Assembly (NCBI RefSeq): GCF_006442545.2
Contig: NZ_CP083952.1
Location: forward strand, 930,001-994,000
Direction of reading: 5' to 3'
DNA: 64,000 nucleotides
Source of the DNA: Mesorhizobium sp. B2-1-8
GTDB lineage: Bacteria > Pseudomonadota > Alphaproteobacteria > Rhizobiales > Rhizobiaceae
How positions within the stretch are numbered: the first letter of the stretch is position 1; the number at the start of each line of letters is the position of its first letter. Below the pieces are notes generated by a model. It was not told the DNA's origin and made no database searches. It saw nothing but the letters and a program-made list of their open reading frames with translations. Of this stretch, positions 19,124 through 29,057 are shown one piece after another. The translations under genes and the position numbers were made by a program.

Positions 19124-19621
19124 ATGCCGAAGACCGAAGCCGAACTGATGGCCTTTCTTGCCGAACTGGGCATCACCGTTTCGACGATACGCCATCCGCC
19201 GCTCTACACGGTGGCCGATTCGCAGGCGCTGCGCGGCGAAATCGCCGGCGGGCACACCAAGAACCTGTTCCTGAAGGACAAGAAGGACAATTTCTTCCTG
19301 GTCACCGTCGGCGAGGAAGCGGTCGTCGATCTCAAGCAGATCCACCAACTGATCGGCGCCGCCAGCCGGGTTTCCTTCGGCAAGCCGGAGATGCTGATGG
19401 AGCTTTTGGGCGTCACGCCGGGCGCGGTCACCGTCTTCGGCGTCATCAACGATAGGGAAAACAGGGTCAAGCTGGTGCTCGACAAGGATTTGATGGACCA
19501 TGCCATCATTAACGCGCATCCGCTGACCAACGAGGCGACGACCTCGATCGCGGCGGCCGACCTCATCAGATTCGTCGAGGCAACCGGGCACGATGCTGCT
19601 ATCTTGAAAGTCTCGGCATGA
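19124..19621 (+). CDS. proX: Prolyl-tRNA editing protein (YbaK/ProX family)
   Basis: 165-residue free-standing editing domain that deacylates mischarged Ala- or Cys-tRNA(Pro). Family marks are the N-terminal ELGITVSTIRHPPLYTV, the GGHTKNLFLKDKKDNFFLV stretch with the catalytic Lys, and TPGAVTVFGVINDRENRVKLVLDKDLM. Length fits ProX. It heads a gene row typical of rhizobia (proX, thioredoxin/CnoX, Lon-substrate-domain protein, Trm112-like protein). Confidence 0.88.
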   Translation: MPKTEAELMAFLAELGITVSTIRHPPLYTVADSQALRGEIAGGHTKNLFLKDKKDNFFLVTVGEEAVVDLKQIHQLIGAASRVSFGKPEMLMELLGVTPGAVTVFGVINDRENRVKLVLDKDLMDHAIINAHPLTNEATTSIAAADLIRFVEATGHDAAILKVSA

Positions 19622-19704
19622 TCGCCACATGGATGGCGAAGCCGATTTCCAATTGAGACATGGCGCCGAGCCGGGCTGGCGGCGCGACCGAAAAGGGTGA
19701 CGAG

Positions 19705-20706
19705 ATGAGCGACAACAATCCGTTTGGCGGATCATTCGGAAACAATGGCGGCCAGTATGCCACGACGGTGCAGTATGGCGGGTCGGCGCCGGCGAAGGCC
19801 GCGCTTGGCGATCCGCCAGCAGGCCCTGCCGCCGGCGATGTCATCAAGGACACGACGACCGCCGCCTTCGCCGCCGACGTCATCCAGGAATCGCGCCGTC
19901 AGCCGGTGCTGGTTGATTTCTGGGCGCCGTGGTGCGGACCTTGCAAGCAGCTCACCCCGCAGCTGGAAAAGGCGGTCAAGGCCGCCGGCGGCAGGGTCAA
20001 GCTGGTCAAGATGAACATCGACGACCACCCCTCGATCGCCGGCCAGCTCGGCATCCAGTCGATCCCGGCGGTCATCGCCTTCAAGGACGGCCAGCCGGTC
20101 GACGGCTTCATGGGCGCCGTCCCCGAGAGCCAGATCAACGAATTCATCACCAAGGTCGGCGGCAAGGGCAATGGCGCGCCGCCGGTGGCCGAGGCCCTAG
20201 CCGCGGCAGCCGAAGCCCGCGATGCCGGCGACATGCAGGCCGCCGCCGACATCTATGACGCCATCCTGGCGCAGGCGCCGGAGACGGTCGAGGCAATTGG
20301 CGGGCTGGGCGACCTGTTGTTCGAGGCCGGCGACACCGAGGGTGCCGAGGCGCTCCTGGCAACAGCGCCGGAGGCCAAGAAGGATGCACCGCCGCTGGCT
20401 GCCCTGCGCGCCAAGATCGCGGTGGCCGCGCAGGCGGCGGCGTTGGGCAATCCGGCCGAGCTCGAACGGCGCTTGGCCGAAAACCCTAGGGATCATCAGG
20501 CGCGTTTCGATCTGGCCATGATCCAGAACGCCAAGGGCGAGCGCACGGCAGCCGCCGACAACCTTCTGGCCATCATCAAGGCCGACCGGAGTTGGAACGA
20601 GGATGGCGCCAGGACGCAGCTGCTGCAGCTGTTCGAGGCCTGGGGCATGACCGACGAGGCGACGCTTGCGGCGCGCCGCAAATTGTCGGCATTGCTGTTT
20701 TCCTGA
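19705..20706 (+). CDS. cnoX: Thioredoxin-TPR chaperedoxin (CnoX/YbbN-like)
   Basis: 333 residues from ATG 19705 (GGGTGACGAG upstream). A Gly/Ala-rich N-terminal tail of about 45 residues precedes a thioredoxin domain with an intact WCGPC active site (W76, C77, C80) and cis-Pro segment SIPAVIAFKDG. The C-terminal half (about 165-333) consists of helical TPR-like repeats. In the CnoX family this architecture protects clients from oxidation and passes them to GroEL or DnaK; the intact CxxC suggests redox activity as well. It follows proX by 83 nt. Confidence 0.88.
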   Translation: MSDNNPFGGSFGNNGGQYATTVQYGGSAPAKAALGDPPAGPAAGDVIKDTTTAAFAADVIQESRRQPVLVDFWAPWCGPCKQLTPQLEKAVKAAGGRVKLVKMNIDDHPSIAGQLGIQSIPAVIAFKDGQPVDGFMGAVPESQINEFITKVGGKGNGAPPVAEALAAAAEARDAGDMQAAADIYDAILAQAPETVEAIGGLGDLLFEAGDTEGAEALLATAPEAKKDAPPLAALRAKIAVAAQAAALGNPAELERRLAENPRDHQARFDLAMIQNAKGERTAAADNLLAIIKADRSWNEDGARTQLLQLFEAWGMTDEATLAARRKLSALLFS

Positions 20707-20811
20707 GCCGGTTGTCGGTTGTTTTGTCGCACGGGCTTGTGGCGTCGGGCCTGAGCGCCAGATAGACAGGGCAGGATTGACGCTTCGCAATGAAGCGATC
20801 GGAGGAACGAG

Positions 20812-21483
20812 GTGCAAGCGGGAAACGCGCATTACCGGCTCGCCAAGGATTTGCCGTCGACGATCCCGATCTTTCCGCTCGAGGGTGCGCTCCTGCTGCC
20901 GGGCGGCCGCATGCCGCTCAACATCTTCGAGCCGCGCTACCTGCAGATGGTGGACGAGGCGGTCGCCGGCTCGCGCGTCATCGGCATCATCCAGCCCGGC
21001 CTCAATGGCGCATTGCGCGAGGATGGCGAGCCGGAGCTTTGCAGTGTCGGCTGCATCGGCCGCATCATCGCCTTTTCAGAGACCGGCGACGGCCGCTACC
21101 TGATCTCGTTGCAGGGCGTGTGCCGGTTCCGCATCGCGCACGAGCTGACGGTCAAGACGCCGTTCCGCCAATGCAAGCCGGCGCCCTTCCTCGCCGATCT
21201 CGACGAGGAGCAGGCGGCTGATGAGATCGACCGGCCGGCGCTGCTGCGGGCGTTTCGCGCCTATCTGCAGGCCAATGATCTGGAAGCCGACTGGGAAAGC
21301 GTCAGCCGCGCCGAAAACGCCATGCTGGTCAACGCGCTGTCGATGATGGCGCCCTACGGACCAGCCGAGAAGCAGGCATTGCTGGAAGCCGCGGACCTGA
21401 AAACCAGGGCCGAGACGCTGATTGCCATCACCGAGATGACGCTGGCGCGCGAGAATGAGGATTTTGGCTCGAGCCTGCAGTGA
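20812..21483 (+). CDS. LON-substrate-binding-domain protein (no protease domain)
   Basis: 223 residues from GTG 20812, preceded by a strong GGAGGA at 20801. Starts near IPIFPLEGALLLPGGRMPLNIFEPRYLQMV, the hallmark of the Lon N-terminal domain, and stops without ATPase or protease domains. Stand-alone versions of this domain are widespread in alphaproteobacteria; their role is unknown. It lies between the CnoX-like and the Trm112-like genes. Confidence 0.88.
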   Translation: MQAGNAHYRLAKDLPSTIPIFPLEGALLLPGGRMPLNIFEPRYLQMVDEAVAGSRVIGIIQPGLNGALREDGEPELCSVGCIGRIIAFSETGDGRYLISLQGVCRFRIAHELTVKTPFRQCKPAPFLADLDEEQAADEIDRPALLRAFRAYLQANDLEADWESVSRAENAMLVNALSMMAPYGPAEKQALLEAADLKTRAETLIAITEMTLARENEDFGSSLQ

Positions 21484-21518
21484 GGTGAGCGCAGGCCCGA
21501 AGCTGGAAAGGGGACGCA

Positions 21519-21770
21519 ATGGCGGATGGGCGTGACGGAAAGAAAACCAGCGTCGACCCGAAGCTGCTGGAACTCTTGGCCTGCCCGCTGACCAAGGGAC
21601 CGCTGGCCTGGGACCCCGAACGTGGCGAGCTGGTCTCGCGGATCGCCAAGCTCGCTTACCCCGTGCGCGACGGCATCCCGATCATGCTTCCTTCGGAAGC
21701 GCGGACCATCTCGGCCGAGGATGTGCTGTCGCCGCCAAAGCTGGGCGGGCCGAGCAGTTCAGCGTCATAG
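21519..21770 (+). CDS. Trm112-like zinc-finger-type small protein
   Basis: 83 residues. [47 protein letters not shown] matches the Trm112/YcaR family, whose eukaryotic members activate methyltransferases. Only one Cys remains of the metal-binding set, as usual in proteobacterial versions. It follows the Lon-domain gene by 35 nt and is probably its operon partner. Confidence 0.88.
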   Translation: MADGRDGKKTSVDPKLLELLACPLTKGPLAWDPERGELVSRIAKLAYPVRDGIPIMLPSEARTISAEDVLSPPKLGGPSSSAS

Positions 21771-21815
21771 ACAGTCATTTACCGAGTGTGATCGGACGTT
21801 AAGATGACGCTCTAC

Positions 21816-22055
21816 GGCGCCCCCCTCTGTCCTGCCGGACCCGGCCCTTCGCTGTCGCTCCGGGCGTTCGTTATTCGGAAAGCCAAGCAATTGGCTTTCC
21901 GTCCGCTTCGCGGACCACTCCTCACCCCCACCAGGGGGGAGATTGGCAGCTTCATTGACGGCGCTTCTCTGCCAGCGTGAAAATTGGCGAAAGCCGAAAC
22001 AACAGCCGATCTCTCCCCTCGAGGGGGAGATGCCCGGCAGGGCAGAGGGGGGCGC
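21816..22055. repeat. Composite palindromic repeat, copy 3 (interrupted)
   Basis: Bounded by GGCGCCCCCCTCTG and CAGAGGGGGGCGC, like copies 2, 4 and 5, but about 80 nt longer. The left half is interrupted after CTGCCGGA by a segment including GCTTTCCG-type inverted repeats (GGAAAGCCAAG CAATTGGCTTTCC) and CGCTTCGCG. The centre retains TGAAAATTGGCGAAAGC as in copy 2. The 318-nt gap between the Trm112-like gene and dnaE2 holds nothing else. Confidence 0.8.
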
Positions 22056-22088
22056 TGTCCCGCCAGCGCTTGATGACGAAGGGCAGGC

Positions 22089-25000
22089 CTACTGGAAATT
22101 GCGCCCTTTGGGCATGACCCTTTCCGCCTCTTCCGACAGCATTGCGAGGTCCTGTCCGACTTTCGGTGTTGCGGGTTGGCTGGAGCGATCCGGGTCGTTG
22201 GCGTTGGCGGAGCGGTCCGAAGGATCGGCGGCCGGCAGTGCGGCTGCACTGACCTTTTCCAGGAGCACGGTCAGCCAGGGCGTCAGGTCCTCGATCTTCT
22301 CGGCGACGATATGGACGACACCTGATTCCGACTGCAGTTTCCCGCTGACCTTGACGAAGCGCGCGCCCATGACGATGGGCCGGAAGCGGGTAAAAGTTCT
22401 TTCCCAGAAGATGACATTGGCGACGGCCTTGTCGTCTTCCAGCGTGAGAAAGATCGCATTGCCCTTGCCGGGGCGCTGGCGCACCAGCACCAGCCCGGCA
22501 ACGGAAACCCGCCTGCCATCGCGCACGGATGGCAGGCTGGCATTGGGGGTAACGCCGGCGCGGTCGAGCCGCTCGCGCAGGAAGGCGACCGGATGCGCCT
22601 TCAGCGACAGGCCGAGCGAACGGTAATCGTGGATGACATGCTCGCCGAGCGGCATTTTCGGCAGCTTCGTCTGCGGCTCCAGCTCGCGCAGGCCGAGCGC
22701 CGGCTGGTCGAACAGCGGCAGCTTCTCGGCGGCACTCTTGCCGTCCAGCGCGCGGACCTGCCAAAGTGCCGCGCGGCGATCGAGACCTATGGACCGAAAG
22801 GCGTCGGCCTGCGCCAGCTTCTCGATCTCGTCGACATTGAGGCCGGAACGCAGCCAGACATCCCGGACGGTCGAGTAGCCGGCGCCGCGCCGCTCGACGA
22901 AAGCCTCCGTGCGTTCCTTGGAAAGTCCCTTGATCTGCCTGAAGCCGAGCCGTAGCGCATGGCTCGTCTCGATGACACCGCGCATTTCGGCATGGCGCGG
23001 CAGGATGCGGGCCGGGTCGAAAGGCGCCTTTTCCAGGGTGCAGTCCCAGACGGAGAAATTGACGTCGACCTCGCGGATGTCGACGCCATGGTCGCGGGCG
23101 TCGCGCACCAGCTGCGCCGGCTGGTAAAACCCCATCGGCTGCGAGTTCAGGATCGCGGCGCAGAACACGTCGGGATAGAAGGTCTTGAACCAGCAGGAGG
23201 CGTAGACGAGCAGCGCGAAGGAGGCGGCGTGGCTTTCGGGAAAGCCGTATTCGCCAAAACCCTCGATCTGCTTGAAACAGCGCTCGGCGAAGTCCTTCGT
23301 GTAGCCCTTGCCGACCATGCCGTCGATCATGCGCTGGCGGTAATTGCCGATGGTGCCGGTGCGCTTGAAGGTGGCCATGGCGCGGCGCAATTCGTCGGCC
23401 TCGCCCGGCCTGAAGCCGCCGGCGACGATGGCGATCTTCATCGCCTGCTCCTGGAACAGCGGCACGCCCAGTGTCTTGCCGAGTATTTCTTCCAGCTCCG
23501 GCTTGGGATATTCGGCTTTTTCCTTGCCTTGCCGGCGGCGCAGATAGGGATGCACCATGTCGCCCTGGATCGGGCCGGGGCGTACGATCGCCACCTCGAT
23601 GACGAGGTCGTAGAATTCGCGTGGCTCAAGGCGCGGCAGCATCGACATCTGCGCGCGCGATTCGATCTGGAAGACGCCGAGCGTATCGGCACGGCAGATC
23701 ATGTCGTAGACACGAGGGTCCTCCTTGGCGATCGTATCCAGGGTCAATGGCCTGCCATAGTCGTCCCTCACGCCGTATTGGGTTTCGAGCAGGGTGAATG
23801 CGCGTTGCAGGCAGGTCAGCATACCGAGCGCCAGCACATCCACCTTCAGGATCTTCACCGAATCCAGATCGTCCTTGTCCCATTCGACCATCTTGCGCTC
23901 GTCCATCGCCGTCTTGACGATGGGGACGATCTCGTCGAGCCGGTCCCTGGTGATGACGAAGCCGCCGACATGCTGGGAGAGATGACGGGGGAAGCCCATG
24001 ATCTCGTTGGCGCGTTCCATCACATGCCGCGATATGGGATCGCTGCGGTCGAGGCCGCCGGCCCTCGCCTCCTTCTCGCCAAGCTCCGAGGTCGACCAGC
24101 CCCAGATCGAGCCGGAAAGCGATGCCCGGACATCCTCCGACAGGCCCATCGCCTTCGACACTTCGCGCAGCGCCGAACGGCCGCGATAGCTGATGACGGC
24201 GGCGGCAAGGGCGGTGCGCTTGGAGCTGTATTTCTCGTAGATGTACTGGATGACGGTTTCGCGCTTTTCGTGCTCGAAATCGACGTCGATGTCAGGCGGT
24301 TCGTTCCTTTCCTCGGAAATGAAGCGCTCGAAAAGCGAATCGATTTTTTCCGGCCCCACTTCGGTGATGCCGATGCAGAAACAGACGACCGAGTTGGCGG
24401 CTGACCCACGCCCCTGGCAGAGAATATCCTTGCTGCGCGCGAACTTGACGATGTCGTAGACGGTCAGGAAATAGCGGGCGTAATTCAGCCGCTCGATCAG
24501 GACGAGTTCTTCCTGAATGCGCTTTATGACGCTGGGGGGGACGCCGCCCGGGAAGCGCCGGGCTGCTCCCTCCCGGGCCAGCCGCTCCAACTCCGCCTGC
24601 GGCCCGAGTCCCGATTCCGTCGGCTCGTCCGGATAATTGTACTGGAGGTCGCCGAGCGAGAAGGTCAGTTCTTCCGCAAAACGCAGCGTCTCCGCCAGCG
24701 CCTGCGGATGCCTGCGGAACAGGCGCGCCATCTCCAGCGGCGGCTTCAAATGGCGTTCGGCATTGGCGGTCAGTTCCAGCCCCACCTCGGCGACCGGAAC
24801 ATTGAGGCGGATCGCGGTCAGCACATCCTGCAGCGGGCGGCGTTCGGCCGTGTGATAGAGCACATCGTTGGTCGCCATCAGCGGGATGCCGGCACTCTCT
24901 GCAAACGCCGCCGCCTGCTCGATCCGGAAGCGATCATGGCCGGCATAACAAGGCGACACACCGAGCCGCAGCGCCCTGCCGAAGCGGTCCTGGAGTTGGC

Positions 25001-25439
25001 GGAGCAAAGCCAGGCTGTCCTGCGCGCCCTGTGCCAGATCGGGCAGGACCGCCAGCGACATCCGGTCCCCCCATTCGAGCAGGTCGCCGCGCCGGAGCAG
25101 GGTGGCGCCCTTTTCGGTCTCGTCACGCAGATTGGCCTGGGTGAGCATGCGGCACAGATGCCCCCAGCCCTTGCGGTCCCTGGGATAGGCGAGAATGTCA
25201 GGCGTGCCGTCGCCAAAAACCAGCCGGCAGCCGGGATGATAGGCAAGCTTTTCGACCTTGGCCTGCTGCCAGGCGCGCACCACTCCGGCCACGCTGTTGC
25301 GGTCGGCGAGCCCGATCGCGGAGAAGCCCATGAGCTTGGCCGCGACCACCAGCTCCTCCGGCTTGGAGGCACCGCGCAGGAAGGAGAAGTTCGACTGGAT
25401 GCCGAATTCGGCATAGGGGATGACGGTCAGCGCGTTCAT
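22089..25439 (-). CDS. dnaE2: Error-prone DNA polymerase DnaE2 (ImuC)
   Basis: 1116 residues, starting [31 protein letters not shown] at ATG 25439, with the N-terminal PHP domain, then the C-family polymerase core with the catalytic acidic motif [13 protein letters not shown], the [20 protein letters not shown] stretch, helix-hairpin-helix elements and a C-terminal OB domain ([15 protein letters not shown]). DnaE2 is the catalytic polymerase of the SOS mutasome with ImuA and ImuB. Its start overlaps the imuB stop by 4 nt, so translation is coupled. It is probably SOS-induced through the LexA box upstream of imuA. Confidence 0.95.
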   Translation of the reverse strand: MNALTVIPYAEFGIQSNFSFLRGASKPEELVVAAKLMGFSAIGLADRNSVAGVVRAWQQAKVEKLAYHPGCRLVFGDGTPDILAYPRDRKGWGHLCRMLTQANLRDETEKGATLLRRGDLLEWGDRMSLAVLPDLAQGAQDSLALLRQLQDRFGRALRLGVSPCYAGHDRFRIEQAAAFAESAGIPLMATNDVLYHTAERRPLQDVLTAIRLNVPVAEVGLELTANAERHLKPPLEMARLFRRHPQALAETLRFAEELTFSLGDLQYNYPDEPTESGLGPQAELERLAREGAARRFPGGVPPSVIKRIQEELVLIERLNYARYFLTVYDIVKFARSKDILCQGRGSAANSVVCFCIGITEVGPEKIDSLFERFISEERNEPPDIDVDFEHEKRETVIQYIYEKYSSKRTALAAAVISYRGRSALREVSKAMGLSEDVRASLSGSIWGWSTSELGEKEARAGGLDRSDPISRHVMERANEIMGFPRHLSQHVGGFVITRDRLDEIVPIVKTAMDERKMVEWDKDDLDSVKILKVDVLALGMLTCLQRAFTLLETQYGVRDDYGRPLTLDTIAKEDPRVYDMICRADTLGVFQIESRAQMSMLPRLEPREFYDLVIEVAIVRPGPIQGDMVHPYLRRRQGKEKAEYPKPELEEILGKTLGVPLFQEQAMKIAIVAGGFRPGEADELRRAMATFKRTGTIGNYRQRMIDGMVGKGYTKDFAERCFKQIEGFGEYGFPESHAASFALLVYASCWFKTFYPDVFCAAILNSQPMGFYQPAQLVRDARDHGVDIREVDVNFSVWDCTLEKAPFDPARILPRHAEMRGVIETSHALRLGFRQIKGLSKERTEAFVERRGAGYSTVRDVWLRSGLNVDEIEKLAQADAFRSIGLDRRAALWQVRALDGKSAAEKLPLFDQPALGLRELEPQTKLPKMPLGEHVIHDYRSLGLSLKAHPVAFLRERLDRAGVTPNASLPSVRDGRRVSVAGLVLVRQRPGKGNAIFLTLEDDKAVANVIFWERTFTRFRPIVMGARFVKVSGKLQSESGVVHIVAEKIEDLTPWLTVLLEKVSAAALPAADPSDRSANANDPDRSSQPATPKVGQDLAMLSEEAERVMPKGRNFQ

Positions 25440-27094
25440 GCGAAGACCCCGTGCATGAACCAGCGCGGCGGGATCTGCGAGACGCCGCCGTAAAGGCCTT
25501 GCCGGTAGAGCCAGTAGCGGCGGCCATCGGCATCCTCGATGCGGAAATAGTCGCGTGTCGATGCCGCCGGATCGCCTGGCGCCTCGCGCCACCATTCGGC
25601 GGCGATGCGCTCCGGACCCTCGGCACGGGTAACGCGATAAAGCGCGCGGCGCCAACGGAAATGCAGCGGCGGTCCCTCCGGCATTTCGGTGGCCGGCACA
25701 TCGATGGGCTCGGGTGCGCGGAACAGCCGGATCGGCCGTTCCGGCGGGAAAATGGTCATCGGCGCCTGCATCCTGTCCGGCTTCCTCGGCGGCGTGGTCC
25801 GGCGCGGCGCCTCGCTGAACGGGACGATGGCGACGGCGCGCTCGGGCAGATGGCTTTCCACGGGAACCGGCTGCAGAACCGCGCCCTCGCCGAGGCGGGC
25901 GCGGATACGGTCGGCGAACAGGGCGATGTCGGCGCCGTCATCGGCCGCTTCACCGGTCAGATCGGTCTGCTGCGTGTCGAAAGCGGCGACGGCCAGCACC
26001 GAGAGGCGCACCAGGTCGAAGCCATAGCCGGCGTCGATATGCTGCTCGAGTGCTGCCAGCCGCTCATGGAACAATTTCCGGATCAGCAAGGGTTCGCGCA
26101 TCGGCCGCGAGGTGCCGAGCGCGATGCGGCTGACGGCGCCGTCGACGCGAAAGAGCAGCAGCGCCAGCGTCCGGGCGCCTTCGCCGCGGCGTTCGAGGTC
26201 GGCCTTCAAGGTCGTCGCCAGCATGCCCACCAGCCGCTCTATCTCTTCCGTCAGCGTGACGGGCTCGGCGAGATGGCGTTCGACCGAAAGCGGTGCGACG
26301 GGAAGGCGCGGCGAGATCGCTTCGTCGAGACGGCCAAGCGCCTGGTCGAGGCGCTGGAGCAGCAAAGCGCCGAAGCGGCGGGCGAGCGGCGCGCGCGGCG
26401 CGGCCATGACGGCGCCCGCCGTGCGCAGCCCGACACTTTCCAGGCTGGTCCGGGTTTCCGGCGCCATGCGAAGGGCGGCCAGCGGCAAGGGGGCAAGCAA
26501 GGCTTCCTCCTCGCCCGATAGAACGATGCGGTCGCCGCAGAAGCGTGCCGCCGCCCAGGCCGCCCCGGGCGTGCCGGCAAGCCCGGCGCGGACGTCGAAA
26601 CCCTGGTGGAGGAAGCGCGACAGGATTTCGTCCAGCATGGCGCGTTCGCCGCCGAACAGATGGGTGCAGCCGGTGACGTCGAGGAACAGGCCGTCGATGC
26701 TGTCCAGCGCCACCAGCGGCGTGTAACGGTCGCACCAGTCGGCAAGGCCCTCGAGCAGGCGCCGGTCGGCCTCCGGATCGGCTTCGACGATGTCGATCGA
26801 CGGATGCATGGCGCGCGCATCGGCAATCCCCATGTCGCGCTTCAGGTGCAGTGCCTCAGCCCGCTCGTCGAGGGCCGAGATGCGCTGCGCGTTGCCCTGG
26901 CGGTGGCTGATCACGAGTGGTGGGTGAGATGGCGACGGATGATCCGACGGCCGGGAACGCCAGGATTTCCCCAGCCGCTGCCGCAGGATCCTTTCGGTCG
27001 CCAGATAGGGAAACCACAGGGACAGGATTCTCTGCCCATTCGCTGCCTTCACCGCGTCTTTCGTCGCCCCTTCTTTCGTCGAATCTGCGTTCAT
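25436..27094 (-). CDS. imuB: ImuB, catalytically inactive Y-family polymerase of the mutasome
   Basis: 552 residues. [19 protein letters not shown] near the N-terminus and [20 protein letters not shown] (131-149) identify a DinB/UmuC fold. Active Y-family enzymes carry SIDE here; this protein has SIDG (G135), so a catalytic carboxylate is missing, as expected for ImuB, which bridges the beta clamp and DnaE2. The C-terminal region extends to the overlap with dnaE2. The GTG at codon 14 is another possible start, but GGAG precedes the ATG at 27094. The 5 prime part lies within the imuA frame. Confidence 0.93.
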   Translation of the reverse strand: MNADSTKEGATKDAVKAANGQRILSLWFPYLATERILRQRLGKSWRSRPSDHPSPSHPPLVISHRQGNAQRISALDERAEALHLKRDMGIADARAMHPSIDIVEADPEADRRLLEGLADWCDRYTPLVALDSIDGLFLDVTGCTHLFGGERAMLDEILSRFLHQGFDVRAGLAGTPGAAWAAARFCGDRIVLSGEEEALLAPLPLAALRMAPETRTSLESVGLRTAGAVMAAPRAPLARRFGALLLQRLDQALGRLDEAISPRLPVAPLSVERHLAEPVTLTEEIERLVGMLATTLKADLERRGEGARTLALLLFRVDGAVSRIALGTSRPMREPLLIRKLFHERLAALEQHIDAGYGFDLVRLSVLAVAAFDTQQTDLTGEAADDGADIALFADRIRARLGEGAVLQPVPVESHLPERAVAIVPFSEAPRRTTPPRKPDRMQAPMTIFPPERPIRLFRAPEPIDVPATEMPEGPPLHFRWRRALYRVTRAEGPERIAAEWWREAPGDPAASTRDYFRIEDADGRRYWLYRQGLYGGVSQIPPRWFMHGVFA

Positions 27095-27893
27095 CGGGGT
27101 TCCACTCCAGTGTGAATTGTCCAGGCAGGGCCGTGCGGCTCTTGCCGATGCTGATGGTGAAGGCGGGGTGGCCGATCGAACTGGCGAGCGGCCCGGCGAC
27201 CGTGGCGCGCGGCACGGCCGGCGCCGACACGGCGATCAGACGGACAGGCGCCGCCGTCGGTTCGGGCTCGGCCGCCTGCCGCAGCAGGAACACCGGCCGG
27301 CCGGCAGCTTGCGCCCTTGCGTGCAGCCGGCGTGTCGCGGTCAGGTCCAGCCGCTGCGGATTGCCGCGGATTTCCAGGATGACGGCGGCAAGCGCGGTCA
27401 TCCGGGCGGCCTCCTCGGCGACCCACAGCGCATCGACAAGCCTGGGCGCCTCGGAAAACAGCAATTGCCCGGGCTCGATGCCGAAGCCGGCATGCAGCCC
27501 CCTGGCGTAGGGAAAGCCGGCCTCGTGGAAAATTTCCGATGTCCCGATCCACAGGATGGGCAGCCCCTGCGCCTGGTTGAGGATCAGGCTGACGAGCGAC
27601 AGAGCGAAGCCGGCCACGGCTCCCGCGTCGCGGGTTTCCAGGCCATGGATTTCGGTCAAGGCGGCTTTCGGCAGGCCGCCGCTGAGCGCGGCATCGAGCC
27701 GCTCGACGCCGATGGGCAGGAAAGTATCCGGCAAGGCGGCGGCAAGCCCGCGCCGGACGATCGTCAGATCGCTGCCGCCATCAAGGGCCGCCGCCGCCGG
27801 CGCCTGCAGGCGCTCGGGCAGCGTTCCCTCGATTTTCGCGATCTGGCGGCGCAGGGCAAAAACAGTCTCCCGCGCCACGGCGGTCATCGCCAT
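26856..27893 (-). CDS. imuA: ImuA, RecA-like protein of the SOS mutasome
   Basis: 345 residues from ATG 27893 (GGAAG at suitable distance; ATG 27887 is also possible). It starts MAMTAVARETVFALRRQIAKIEG and has a RecA-like core (LPIGVERLDAALSGGLPKAALTEIHG, then GLPILWIGTSEIFHEAGFPYARGLHAGFG), without a proper Walker A motif, as in known ImuA. The tail is long and low-complexity (an Asp-Glu-Arg-Arg repeat) and continues 239 nt into imuB in another frame. ImuA recruits and regulates ImuB and DnaE2. First gene of the operon. Confidence 0.9.
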   Translation of the reverse strand: MAMTAVARETVFALRRQIAKIEGTLPERLQAPAAAALDGGSDLTIVRRGLAAALPDTFLPIGVERLDAALSGGLPKAALTEIHGLETRDAGAVAGFALSLVSLILNQAQGLPILWIGTSEIFHEAGFPYARGLHAGFGIEPGQLLFSEAPRLVDALWVAEEAARMTALAAVILEIRGNPQRLDLTATRRLHARAQAAGRPVFLLRQAAEPEPTAAPVRLIAVSAPAVPRATVAGPLASSIGHPAFTISIGKSRTALPGQFTLEWNPDERRFDERRGDERRGEGSEWAENPVPVVSLSGDRKDPAAAAGEILAFPAVGSSVAISPTTRDQPPPGQRAAHLGPRRAG

Positions 27894-27917
27894 GACGGTC
27901 AGCTTCCACTCACAATT

Positions 27918-27932
27918 GTTCCTGTTATGTTC
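27918..27932 (-). promoter_or_regulatory. LexA (SOS) box upstream of imuA
   Basis: On the minus strand GAAC-ATAACAG-GAAC is an exact GAAC-N7-GAAC direct repeat (GTTC-N7-GTTC on the plus strand), the established LexA-binding motif of alphaproteobacteria. It lies 25 nt before the imuA ATG, as expected for repression of the mutasome operon until DNA damage. Confidence 0.88.
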
Positions 27933-28035
27933 CCTAAGATTCCAGAGCGGTCCGGAAGAGTCAAGCGGAGTCATAAGGAATTTATTCCTGCGCGTATCGA
28001 CACACGAGTCCGACATGTCCGCACGTCACCATGAG

Positions 28036-28222
28036 GTCGTCATGTATGGACGAAGCAGCCGCGCAGCGGCGTCGCGGAGACCCTGGGATCCATGCCGCGA
28101 CCTTAGCCGTGAAGTGCAGCCGAGCAAAATTCTGCACCCGTGGCAGCGCACCGGAGTCCCGGCATGGATTCCGGGGTCTGCGCCGCGTCGCTGCGCTCCT
28201 TGCTCCGCCCCAGAATGACGAA
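28036..28222. repeat. Intergenic inverted repeat, TTCGTCATCC family, long copy 2
   Basis: Contains GCGGCGTCGCGGAGACCCTGGGATCC, ATGCCGCGACC, CGGCATGGATTCCGGGGTC and GCTCCGCCCCAGAATGACGAA, the same building blocks as 18237-18410 in inverted order. The gap 27933-28288 between imuA and the LysE gene holds this repeat and no gene. Confidence 0.75.
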
Positions 28223-28288
28223 GTGATGGGCGTTTCCTTGCCAATCGCCAACGTATTCGTCAATCAGACGGCGTCACACTTCCGAGGA

Positions 28289-28921
28289 TCAACGCTGGCC
28301 GCCAAAGGCCAGCCGTGCGGCAAGCCCCGTGAATACGGTTCCCAGCAGAATTTGCGGCGCCCGTTGGAACCGCGTCCGTTTCGACAAGGCAGCGCCGATC
28401 CGGCTCGCGGTCAGGATGACTAGGCCATTGATCATCAGTCCGATCAAATTGAGCACGGTCGCCAGCACCAGGATCTGCGCCGCGACCGACCCAGCCTCGG
28501 GACGTACGAACTGCGGGAAGAGCGCGAGCACGAACAGTGCCATTTTCGGGTTGAGCAGGTTGGTCAGCAATCCCTGTCGGAAGATGCGTGCCCGCGAATA
28601 GCGCGGCAGGCCGGAAACCGGTGCAAATGCCGTTCCCTCGGCGCGGAAGGCCTTGAAGGCGAGATAGGCGAGGTAGGCCGCGCCGGCAAAGCGCACGATG
28701 TCGTAGGCGATGGGCGCGACCAGGAAGAGTTGCGACAGGCCGAAGGCGGCGGCCAATGCATGACAATAGGTGCCAGAGGCGATGCCGGCATAGGTCGCCA
28801 GGCCCGAGGAGCGCCCCTGGCTGGCACTACGGGAAGCGATCAACAGCATGTCCGGCCCCGGCGTCGCGGTCAGCGCGAGACAGGCAATCGCGAAAAGTCC
28901 AAGTGTGGAAAGGTCCGGCAT
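28289..28921 (-). CDS. LysE-family translocator
   Basis: 210 residues from ATG 28921 (AAGGAGC upstream). Six hydrophobic helices and the N-terminal signature ALTATPGPDMLLIASRSASQGRSSGLATYAGIASGT place it in the LysE/RhtB amino-acid exporter family of the inner membrane; the loop NLLNPKMALFVLALFPQFV is also conserved. Substrate unknown (basic amino acids, homoserine and others in the family). An upstream in-frame start at 28939 has no better context. Confidence 0.9.
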   Translation of the reverse strand: MPDLSTLGLFAIACLALTATPGPDMLLIASRSASQGRSSGLATYAGIASGTYCHALAAAFGLSQLFLVAPIAYDIVRFAGAAYLAYLAFKAFRAEGTAFAPVSGLPRYSRARIFRQGLLTNLLNPKMALFVLALFPQFVRPEAGSVAAQILVLATVLNLIGLMINGLVILTASRIGAALSKRTRFQRAPQILLGTVFTGLAARLAFGGQR

Positions 28922-29057
28922 GAAAGCTCCTTGAGACATGGCCGGAACCGACCCCTACGCGATTCCCCGGCATTGGCAAAGGCACTGGACCAGAAATTGC
29001 CACGCCATTTGCCTGGGCCAGCGCGAAAGCCTATATGCCGGGATCAAAGGACAAAGC

